Source: Runella slithyformis DSM 19594
GTDB lineage: Bacteria; Bacteroidota; Bacteroidia; Cytophagales; Spirosomataceae
Length of the DNA stretch: 64,000 bases
Assembly (NCBI RefSeq): GCF_000218895.1
Contig: NC_015703.1
Location: 5,593,001 to 5,657,000, forward strand
Direction: 5' to 3'
The notes beneath the pieces are model-generated. The model saw nothing but the letters and a program-made list of their open reading frames with translations. It was not told where the DNA came from and did not search any database. The position numbers were made by a program, and so were the translations under genes. Within the stretch, counting starts at the first letter, position 1; each line of letters starts with the position of its first letter. Positions 55,323-62,639 of this stretch are shown piece by piece.

Positions 55323-55380
55323 TTTTATCAAAAAGCCGAAGGTTTCCTAAAAAAAGGAAGCTTTCGGCTTTTTGATAAAA
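55323..55380 (-). terminator. Very long hairpin terminator of the pentapeptide gene
   Basis: The arms 55323-55340 and 55363-55380 pair perfectly over 18 bp. Six to eight more inner pairs, including G-U, leave an A6 loop. It lies 20 bp after the pentapeptide gene stop. Confidence 0.9.
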
Positions 55381-55399
55381 CAGTAAGTAGAAGGTATGG

Positions 55400-56176
55400 C
55401 TACCGCGATGAAACGTAGCGTTTGCCGTTGGAATATTTAAAGTCCACGCCTCCGTCAAAATCAGTTCTGTCAAAGGAAGCACCATCGTGGAATTCAGCGT
55501 ATTTGAAGTCGGCGTGACGCTGAAAACGACTGCCCGTAAAATTTACTCTTTCATCAAACTCTGCATATTTAAAATCGGCATTGTCGTGAAAACGCACGTC
55601 TTTAAAATCAGCTCTGCGGGCAAAATCAGCATATTTAAAATTGGCATAATCTTCAAAACGAATACCTGCCCATAGGGCATCCTGCCGAAATTTGGCGTAT
55701 TTGAAGTTGGCTTGCTCAGCAAACTTACTGCCTGCAAAATTGACGACTTTTGAAAATGCAGAGTACTTAAATTCGCTGCCGTTTTCAAACGTACAATTTT
55801 CAAAAACCGCATTTTCCTGAAAATCAGCCGAATAGGTTACCCCGCCGTTATTGATTTCAATGTTGAAAACTTTAGTCTTACTACCCTTGTCATCAAGGTG
55901 TTTGTAGGCAATCACATCTCCTTTAAACGTACAGTTACGAAATACGACGGGCACTTCTACCGTCGTTTTGATTTCTTCCCAACCTCCTTTTTCTTTTTTC
56001 ACTTTACGGTTGGAAAGTTCTGTAAAATCCAGATCTCCCGTGATAACCACTCCGTCATATTGCACGGATTGATTTTTATCAATGGCCTGAAATACCTCAC
56101 GAGCCGAGACTTGTTTTTGGGCATACACAGCGGTTGTCATGAGCGCTGCGAGAAAAAGTGAGCATAAGCGTTTCAT
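55400..56176 (-). CDS. Exported pentapeptide-repeat protein
   Basis: The 258-residue protein has a signal peptide (about 1-19, VYAQ) and a right-handed beta-helix of pentapeptide repeats of the A(D/N)F-type from about 110 to 250. The repeats are arranged in 20-residue units in which ADFKYAEF, ANFKYADF or VNFTGSRF recur. Most pentapeptide proteins are cytoplasmic; this one is exported. The role is unknown and probably structural or binding. The very regular units suggest expansion by unequal recombination. Confidence 0.85.
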   Translation of the reverse strand: MKRLCSLFLAALMTTAVYAQKQVSAREVFQAIDKNQSVQYDGVVITGDLDFTELSNRKVKKEKGGWEEIKTTVEVPVVFRNCTFKGDVIAYKHLDDKGSKTKVFNIEINNGGVTYSADFQENAVFENCTFENGSEFKYSAFSKVVNFAGSKFAEQANFKYAKFRQDALWAGIRFEDYANFKYADFARRADFKDVRFHDNADFKYAEFDERVNFTGSRFQRHADFKYAEFHDGASFDRTDFDGGVDFKYSNGKRYVSSR

Positions 56177-56259
56177 TGCTGTACGGGATTGTATTAGTGT
56201 GATTGACCGATTTTACTCAACAGATGCATAAAGGAAACTGAAAGTTGCACGGCTCTGCA

Positions 56260-57273
56260 TTATTTTTCGGTCAGGATACCCTCTTCGGCATACCAATACC
56301 CGGCAGTGCCCGGCGTAAGCGGTTTCCAACGGTTTATGTCAAAGGTTCCGGTTCCTTCCGGGGTGGCGTTGACCCTGACCATCTTTACGGCTCTTTGCTT
56401 TCGATTCCACGTCAGTTTTTTGCCCGGTTCACAGCGCTCCGGCTTTTTGGAAACAGCGTCTAAAAAATAGGCAGCCTGACTGCCAAAGACTCGACCAATG
56501 CCTTTTTCGTCAATGCAAACCGACGTTTTTTCATCTACGCCTATACCTTTTGCTTTCATTTTCCAATCCGTTTTCATACGGGCCAAAAACGCCAGATGCC
56601 GCCCGTGTCGGCTTCGATTGCTGTAATGGGTATCGGTAATGATATCTTTCAAAATAGGTATGTCAATAAATCCGCCGTTGAGCAGGGTCATTCTAACGTC
56701 GAAAGGATTAGTGAGTGCCTCGGCAGACGTGATGCCGTCGTTTAGGGCGGCAAAACTTACGCCTCCCAGTACCGCACAGCCCGCGCTCGTTCCGCCTATG
56801 GGGACTTTTTTGAAATGAATCAGGTAATTAATGGCTTCTTCTACGGGAGTATCCTGCCAAAATTTAACGTAATTACCTTGGTCGCCGCCGGCGATAAACA
56901 GCATTTCAGCCTGCCGGATACAGGCGGCCGTTGCCGGATGTTGGGCCAACTCTCGGGAGTTGATGAGTAAGGTTTCGACCGAATTGACCCCTCCCAATCC
57001 GTAAATAAAATCGTTGTATCCCGTTGCGCCACTTGCCCGAATGATCACCACATCCCCCCCCTTAGCACGTTCGATCATCCAAAGCAGTGCTTCTTTTACA
57101 TCCGTACTTCCGCCTCCCAATACATATCCATTGACAGTGGGCACGTTGACATCCGCGGTATCGCCTGAAATTCCGATAGAAGCCGGGCTGCTTTCTTTTA
57201 CTGGCAACTGCGCCATAGCGAAGCGCGCTAAAAATATCCCGATACAAAGGAGTAATGTAAATCGTAAGTTCAT
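56260..57273 (-). CDS. Cyanophycinase (S51 peptidase family), exported
   Basis: The 337-residue protein has a signal peptide (NLRFTLLLCIGIFLARFAMAQ) and a cyanophycinase fold. It has GYVLGGGSTDV, IIRASGATGYNDFIYGLG, FIAGGDQGNYVKFW and the nucleophile Ser163 in GGTSAGCAVLGG. Cyanophycinases release beta-Asp-Arg dipeptides from cyanophycin, and exported forms let heterotrophs use the polymer from outside. ATG 57273 precedes the signal; a GTG five codons upstream is less likely. Whether it acts on cyanophycin or other peptides is open. Confidence 0.88.
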   Translation of the reverse strand: MNLRFTLLLCIGIFLARFAMAQLPVKESSPASIGISGDTADVNVPTVNGYVLGGGSTDVKEALLWMIERAKGGDVVIIRASGATGYNDFIYGLGGVNSVETLLINSRELAQHPATAACIRQAEMLFIAGGDQGNYVKFWQDTPVEEAINYLIHFKKVPIGGTSAGCAVLGGVSFAALNDGITSAEALTNPFDVRMTLLNGGFIDIPILKDIITDTHYSNRSRHGRHLAFLARMKTDWKMKAKGIGVDEKTSVCIDEKGIGRVFGSQAAYFLDAVSKKPERCEPGKKLTWNRKQRAVKMVRVNATPEGTGTFDINRWKPLTPGTAGYWYAEEGILTEK

Positions 57274-57422
57274 TATTAAAAGAGGCACAATATAAAATAG
57301 TGAGTCAAATCAGAAAGTAATAAAAGAGTCGCCAAAAGGGTTATTTTTTGATATATTTTGTTAAAAACGGGAAAAATAAGACCTTTGACCACTCAAGGTA
57401 TGCTATTGAAAACTCTTCTGTT

Positions 57423-58397
57423 ATGAAAACTCTCCGCTCTTCGGTATACATCATATCGGTATATCTGCTTTTGATTAGTTGTACCCGACAAAAAATAGTA
57501 TCCACTACTGACAGCATTCATTTATTAATGGGCAATCCTACCAATGCGCAGGCCAGTGAATCCGTACCTGACAATTATCTAATCGTAAAGCCTCAATATG
57601 CTTTATCCTACAATCGTTCCAAAGGTCATGCCAATTGGGTGGCGTGGGAGCTGTCAAAAAAATGGCTGGGCAGCAGCGATCGTCAAAATGATTTCCGACC
57701 GGATGCAAGCCTCCCTGCTTCCTGGTACAAAGTTACACCAAAAGATTACACGAATTCAGGTTTTGACCGCGGCCACCTCTGCCCTTCTGCCGATCGGACC
57801 AATACCGCCGAAAATAATTCCGAAACATTTCTGATGACCAACATGATTCCTCAGGCTCCCGAACTGAACCGGGAGGCATGGGCCTATCTGGAAGAATATT
57901 GTCGGGAATTGGTGGCGCAAAAACACCGACTTTTCATCATTTCGGGTACTTATGGCACGGGAGGCGAAGGCAGCAAGGGGACACTGAATAAGCTGGGAAA
58001 CAACGTCGAAGTTCCGGCCCGGCTATACAAAGTGATTACGGTTTTGCCCGAAAACGGAAATCTCAACGACATCAACGCCAATACACCCGTCATAGCCGTC
58101 GATTTTCCCAACAAAACGAGTTTATTACAAAATGCAGGATGGTTTCGTTTTATCACCACCACTGCCGATATTGAAAAGAAAACAGGCCATTCATTTTTTA
58201 CAAATACGTCAAAATCCGTCCAAACCACGTTGACAGCCAAGCGCTTTGATTATACCAACTCATCGTTGAACGTCGATACCAAATGCCGCGAGTACAATGG
58301 AAAACCGCTCTTTATCGGCAAGAGCGGCGGGTGTTATTACATCAATTCCAACAAAAACAAAACCTACGTGGAGCGCAACCTGTGTAACTGTCAATAA
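57423..58397 (+). CDS. DNA/RNA non-specific endonuclease lipoprotein (NUC1)
   Basis: The 324-residue protein has a lipoprotein signal with Cys20 in LLLISC and a NUC1 beta-beta-alpha metal nuclease domain: FDRGHLCPSADR with catalytic His118 and the Asn of MTNMIPQAPELN. A Cys-containing C-terminal tail (KCREYNGKPLF, GGCYYINS, YVERNLCNC) may bind substrate or be disulfide-linked. It would degrade extracellular nucleic acid for nutrients at the cell surface. ATG 57423 fits the lipoprotein signal; the upstream in-frame codons do not. Confidence 0.92.
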   Translation: MKTLRSSVYIISVYLLLISCTRQKIVSTTDSIHLLMGNPTNAQASESVPDNYLIVKPQYALSYNRSKGHANWVAWELSKKWLGSSDRQNDFRPDASLPASWYKVTPKDYTNSGFDRGHLCPSADRTNTAENNSETFLMTNMIPQAPELNREAWAYLEEYCRELVAQKHRLFIISGTYGTGGEGSKGTLNKLGNNVEVPARLYKVITVLPENGNLNDINANTPVIAVDFPNKTSLLQNAGWFRFITTTADIEKKTGHSFFTNTSKSVQTTLTAKRFDYTNSSLNVDTKCREYNGKPLFIGKSGGCYYINSNKNKTYVERNLCNCQ

Positions 58398-58413
58398 ACC
58401 CATCAACACGACG

Positions 58414-58836
58414 CTATCCGCCCCACGCAGTAATCAAAAGAGTACGGGAGCCGCCTGCGTCGCGGTGTTCACACAGATAAATTCCCTGCCAGATTCCCAG
58501 GGCAAGCTGCCCATTGTGGACAGGAATCAATACTGAGGCCCCTAACAACGCCGCTTTCAGGTGTGCAGGCATGTCGTCATCACCTTCGTAATTATGTAGA
58601 TAATCGGGGTCTTTCTCAGGAACCGCTTTGTTGAAAAAGGTTTCAAAATCGCTGCGGACGGTAGGGTCAGCGTTTTCGTTGATGGTCAGGGACGCTGAGG
58701 TATGCTGAATGAATACCTGGCACAGGCCGGCGCGTATTTCTTTCAGTTGCGGTATGGCTTGAATCACCTCTGAAGTGATCAGATGAAAGCCTCTTTTCCG
58801 GGCTTTCAGTTGGAGTACCTGTTGAATTATTTTCAT
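58414..58836 (-). CDS. YjbQ family protein (UPF0047)
   Basis: The 140-residue protein matches YjbQ throughout: GLCQVFIQHTSASLTINENADPTV, PAHLKAALLGASVLIPVHNG and LALGIWQGIYLCEHRD. Members have weak thiamine-phosphate-synthase activity and can complement thiE mutants when overproduced; the true role is unclear. It converges with the nuclease gene, 16 bp apart. Confidence 0.93.
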   Translation of the reverse strand: MKIIQQVLQLKARKRGFHLITSEVIQAIPQLKEIRAGLCQVFIQHTSASLTINENADPTVRSDFETFFNKAVPEKDPDYLHNYEGDDDMPAHLKAALLGASVLIPVHNGQLALGIWQGIYLCEHRDAGGSRTLLITAWGG

Positions 58837-59013
58837 GAATTTCTATGCTTTACCTCCTAAATGCCGAAGAAGTCATTAGGGTTGGTTAAGAAAAACGGTT
58901 AAAGTGAGCCGACTCTTTAAAGCCCAAACTATAGATAATTTCGACAATGCCTGTACTAACTTAGTAACGTCTCAAGGAGTATCGACGAGGCCTTCTGCCA
59001 AACCAATAAAATA

Positions 59014-59251
59014 ATGATGAAAGCCGGGAGCATAGAAAGCGTTTTAAACATCAATAAGCTTTTTTCAGAAAATCCTTTCGATTATCGGTACAAGCAATAC
59101 GCATTTTGGCAGCAACATTACATCCCATAATGAGCAAATAATTCCACACCTCCAACGCCTTCGGTCGGATCTGCAGGCATTCATGCGTTCTCTGTACCAA
59201 CTAACGATCCGGCACAGGATTTGCCCCTTTTCCCCCCAAATCATCCATTAA
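59014..59251 (+). pseudogene. Frameshifted small gene of unknown family
   Basis: A 38-codon frame from ATG 59014 (KAGSIESVLNINKLFSENPF...) stops at 59128-59130. The next frame continues at once with protein-like sequence (HNEQIIPHLQRLRSDLQAFMRSLYQ) to TAA 59251. Removing one C from the CCC run at 59124-59126 would join them into about 79 residues. The composition is gene-like, but the family was not recognised. Confidence 0.4.
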
Positions 59252-59270
59252 CACATAAATTACAGCAACC

Positions 59271-59639
59271 ATGAATACCAACCTGCTCTCTCCTAAAATG
59301 CACGGCTTAAATGATTACCTGCTTTCCGGCGTCTTATTGGTCGTACCTCCTCTGCTGGGGTTTGACAAAGCATCACAACAGGTATACAAAGGATTCTCCC
59401 TCAATTTGTTAGGATACAATGCGTTTTCAGACCATTCGTTGGCGGTCAAACGGATGATTCCGACCGAAGAACATTACAAAATGGATTATGCAAACCTGGT
59501 CGGGATGGCCGCCACTACGTTACATCCTTCCGTTCGACAAAACAAAAAAGTGCTTTTGTTTCATCTGGGAATTCTGGCGGTATCGACCCTCAACCTGTGG
59601 CTCACCGACCGCAGAACAAATCCGCTGCGCGCAAAGTGA
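59271..59639 (+). CDS. Small membrane protein of unknown function
   Basis: The 122-residue product has hydrophobic segments at about 16-30, 40-50, 74-84 and 93-110. HGLNDYLLSGVLLVVPPLLGF is followed by YNAFSDHSLAVKRMIP, a pattern reminiscent of SPW-repeat-like membrane proteins, which was not confirmed. The start at ATG 59271 is clear. It is the last ordinary chromosomal gene before the probable mobile element. Confidence 0.65.
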   Translation: MNTNLLSPKMHGLNDYLLSGVLLVVPPLLGFDKASQQVYKGFSLNLLGYNAFSDHSLAVKRMIPTEEHYKMDYANLVGMAATTLHPSVRQNKKVLLFHLGILAVSTLNLWLTDRRTNPLRAK

Positions 59640-59656
59640 GTTTACCAAAACAAACA

Positions 59657-59691
59657 AAAACGGCCTTTAAAACCAGGTTTTAGGCGTTTTT
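59657..59691 (+). terminator. Hairpin terminator after the small membrane protein gene
   Basis: AAAACG...CCTTTAAAA pairs with TTTTAGG-CGTTTTT with a bulge, ending in a T5 run. Confidence 0.5.
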
Positions 59692-59952
59692 CACTATTCT
59701 GATTTTACTTTTTGCAGGCTTACTTTCCGATACAAAAAGTAAATAACGTTGATAATCAGTTATTTACAAAATAAAGGTACAAATAGGGTACAAAATCATC
59801 ATAGGTAACAAAAAAACAGCCGCTTTTGAAGTGATTTAGAATACCTCTATGAATTTACGTTGCTTCTTTTCAATTCCTTCATAACCTCAAATTTTCTACT
59901 CTTTTTCTATTGTCAATAACTTATTAATCAAATATTTATTTTTGCCTATTTT
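59692..59952. other. AT-rich probable junction region of an integrative element
   Basis: No gene is visible. GGTACAAA is repeated directly at about 59776 and 59788 in a low-GC stretch. The genes beyond it are of mobile-element type. An attachment site here is plausible but not shown. Confidence 0.3.
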
Positions 59953-60456
59953 TTAGAAGCTAAAAGCAAGCAATAAACCTACCCCTCTCTTTGTGTTATA
60001 GCCAACACCTATTTCTATGTTATCCTCTACGATATAATTTCCACCAACACCAATACCGGCGGTAAAAAAAGAACCGCGAATCAAATGGTAGCCGCCTGCG
60101 GAAAATCTATTATCGGAATAATTCGTGTAAGTTTTATCTGACCCTAAACTAACCTCTCCAATAAGTACGAACCTCTCTTTGAAAACTCTGCCATATTTAA
60201 AATCGAACGTTTGAAAGTACTCTCCTTGCCCCGTAACACTTCGCCCATAATTACTAAGTTGAGTGCTTTTGGATTGTCCTAATTGGCCATTTCTTTGAAG
60301 CGACATTCCAAAGTAATATCTGGTTAAGTTCTTTTTATAGAACAAGTCAAATAGAAAAGCTTTTGAGGATGCGCCACCAAAAGAAACACCAAAGCCCTGC
60401 GACCTTGCGGTAAAGATGGATAAAAACACAAATAGAAGAGGCAAGAGGTATTTCAT
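59953..60456 (-). CDS. Exported beta-barrel-like protein of unknown function
   Basis: The 167-residue protein has a signal peptide (about 1-19, TARSQ). Amphipathic strands rich in Gly, Tyr, Ser and Phe follow, ending in a C-terminal Phe, which together suggest a small outer-membrane barrel. It was not recognised. It sits at the edge of the probable mobile element and may be cargo. Confidence 0.6.
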   Translation of the reverse strand: MKYLLPLLFVFLSIFTARSQGFGVSFGGASSKAFLFDLFYKKNLTRYYFGMSLQRNGQLGQSKSTQLSNYGRSVTGQGEYFQTFDFKYGRVFKERFVLIGEVSLGSDKTYTNYSDNRFSAGGYHLIRGSFFTAGIGVGGNYIVEDNIEIGVGYNTKRGVGLLLAFSF

Positions 60457-60595
60457 AAATTTAGAGGGCTTTTGTTTCCCCTCAAACCTTATGCCATGTA
60501 ATTTCTACCTGTTTTAAAGAAAAAAGTTATCCATTGGTAAACAAAGATGCAGGTTTGGTTGGGGCGTTTTAAAGTGTTCCAACTTGGCCGAATAG

Positions 60596-60790
60596 TTACG
60601 AATAAAAAACCGTCAACCTCATATCTAATGCCGTACCAATAAGTAACAGTGTATAAAGGTTGGGCGTACTGCGTTCGGCTTCAATGCTTGAAATACTCTG
60701 TTGAGTAATACCCATTTTTTGGGCTAACTGCTTTTGAGTGAGTCCACAACTTAGCCGCGCATCCCTCACGATTTCACCTATTCCAGTCAT
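60596..60790 (-). CDS. XRE-type helix-turn-helix regulator
   Basis: The 64-residue protein is a single Cro/C1-type HTH: IVRDARLSCGLTQKQLAQKMGITQQSISSIEAERSTPNLYTLLLIGTAL by segments. The frame extends upstream to a TTG at 60820; ATG 60790 is the likelier start. Such single-domain regulators commonly control mobile-element or toxin-antitoxin promoters; no toxin partner is adjacent. Confidence 0.85.
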   Translation of the reverse strand: MTGIGEIVRDARLSCGLTQKQLAQKMGITQQSISSIEAERSTPNLYTLLLIGTALDMRLTVFYS

Positions 60791-61017
60791 TATAATAACA
60801 GCTTGTTTTTTGTTTTTCAATGGGTTAAACCATGCTTGAAAGGGCTTGTTTTGGCCTTGATTTCAAAATTAATCCCTGATTAATAAACACTTAGCTACTG
60901 ATAATCCATAGGGTATACCCCCCTAGTTAGTTTTGCACGTTGTCACGCGTGAAGGAGGGACACGGGTCAACGGCTTAAAAACGCTAAACTTTTACCCTCT
61001 CCCCTCCCTTAAAACAC

Positions 61018-61257
61018 TTACCAATCAAAATTTAACCCCTCCCCGTCGTTCATCTTGACTGTCTCGACTTTTGGCAGTACATAGGGCATTAATTTGATAA
61101 TAAATTCTAATTTCTCCTTTGGCTGTAACGTTTCTAATATGTCGGGCATACTCTCCAACTGTTGGCCAATAACGTCCTTTAAAACGGCTCTAATCTCTTT
61201 TGTTAATCGGTTCGGGGTTCCTTTGGTTCTACCCCCTGTTTTTGTTCCTGCTGCCAT
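61018..61257 (-). CDS. DUF5681-like small basic/acidic protein of mobile elements
   Basis: The 79-residue protein starts AGTKTGGRTKGTPNRLTKEIRAVL, a pattern seen in small phage- or element-encoded DUF5681-like and terminase-small-subunit-like proteins. A helical second half (EKLEFIIKLMPYVLPKVE) and an acidic tail follow. The function is not known. It lies next to the primase-like genes on the same strand. Confidence 0.6.
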   Translation of the reverse strand: MAAGTKTGGRTKGTPNRLTKEIRAVLKDVIGQQLESMPDILETLQPKEKLEFIIKLMPYVLPKVETVKMNDGEGLNFDW

Positions 61258-61322
61258 TGCTGTCTATTTTTATCTATTATAGAAATTTCATTACTTCACT
61301 AATCATTATTACATTTTCGTAA

Positions 61323-62471
61323 TTACCCGCTCCAAAGTTTTATCAAATCATTCTCTGTCATCGGTGGCCCGATGGTTTCTGCCGATAGTTCCAAACTTTG
61401 CGCGGTATGCTCTGCCAACTTAGGTACATAGCCCATGGGTGCGGGGTCATTCCATTGATGAGGAAAACCCAATTGAAAATCTTTGTAGTGAAACCGTGGC
61501 AGGTAGTCGGCCAAATCAAGCCCGCTTTTACGCTCCTCATCGGTGGCTACCTGCTCCAGAAAGTCCGATACCTTCCAGCGGCCCGCGCTTAGTTTATCGG
61601 CTCTTTCTTTCCAAAGGTTGTACCCGTTGAGGTCAGGCCAAAGTATAACTTTACGGCCCTCTAACGCCTTACAACGGTCAGCAGTTAAGTAGGTCAATGC
61701 ACCAACGGCCAGCCAAATGAAGTTAGGAAAATACAGGCTTGCAATCATAGCGGTCTTTGGGGCTTCTACTACACAAACCACTTTAGCAGGTTCTGACTTC
61801 AAAAGATGTTCCCCAAACAAACAACCTACTTTGTTTTCTTGGTTGAGGTAGTCAGTTAACCAAACGGGCGCGGGTTGCTTTCTCTGCAAAAGAGAATGTA
61901 CCCAGGTTGTACGGCTTTTGGTTTCACCGTCGGCCAGCACGTCTTTAATAGTATGGCCTGTTTCGTCAAAACATTTGACCTGTCCAGCCCTTACATTTGC
62001 GTTTAGGTCTATGTACCAAAATACCGTAGAACCCTCCCAACGGTTCGACGTTCCAATTTGATAGTGTGCTGTTACCTGTTCCACGTCGGACGCATCAAAG
62101 ACTGTTTGCAGGTACTTTACGAAGTTGTTTTGGTGGTATGCCTTCAAACTTGCCTGCATTACTTCGTTAGGAATAAATACAGGCTTTGGCGGTGGTGGTG
62201 TCGGTTGCCTTACAATTGGTTTCGGTTTCCAGTCCGTCGGACGTTCCCCGCGTTCCTGCTGCCAAATCATTTTAGCATAGCCATCCTGATACGGGTTTAA
62301 CTCGTAGCCGCAATTATTCCGACGTTCGCATTTGCCGTACTCTGTTGGCAGTAGTTCGCCTGTGACAGTATCAATGTACGGGGTAAATGTACGTTTATGG
62401 TCACAACTCGGACACGTTACACGGTCTGAGGGGCTTTTGTATCTTTTGAATTGATAGCGATATTCTGACAT
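61323..62471 (-). CDS. DUF6371 primase-like zinc-finger protein
   Basis: The 382-residue protein has an N-terminal zinc ribbon (VTCPSCDHKRTF...YGKCERRNNCGY, about 18-55) and a proline-rich linker (PPPPKPVF). A Toprim-like part contains VVCVVEAPKTAMIAS and VILWPDLNGYNLW. This layout is found in DUF6371 proteins of Bacteroidota elements and suggests DNA primase or replication work together with the helicase encoded upstream. Confidence 0.75.
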   Translation of the reverse strand: MSEYRYQFKRYKSPSDRVTCPSCDHKRTFTPYIDTVTGELLPTEYGKCERRNNCGYELNPYQDGYAKMIWQQERGERPTDWKPKPIVRQPTPPPPKPVFIPNEVMQASLKAYHQNNFVKYLQTVFDASDVEQVTAHYQIGTSNRWEGSTVFWYIDLNANVRAGQVKCFDETGHTIKDVLADGETKSRTTWVHSLLQRKQPAPVWLTDYLNQENKVGCLFGEHLLKSEPAKVVCVVEAPKTAMIASLYFPNFIWLAVGALTYLTADRCKALEGRKVILWPDLNGYNLWKERADKLSAGRWKVSDFLEQVATDEERKSGLDLADYLPRFHYKDFQLGFPHQWNDPAPMGYVPKLAEHTAQSLELSAETIGPPMTENDLIKLWSG

Positions 62472-62639
62472 GATGAAAAAAAAGGTTCGTTTGGGGCTTC
62501 ACTTTTTTCACCTTTTTCACTTTCTGCCTCAAAATTGTTCACTCGCAAACCTTTCTCTTTTGAGTAGTCGGCCAAAGTTCAGTTTTGGGAAATAGTGAAA
62601 AGAGTGAAAAAGGTGAAGCACGTAGAAGAACTTTATTTT

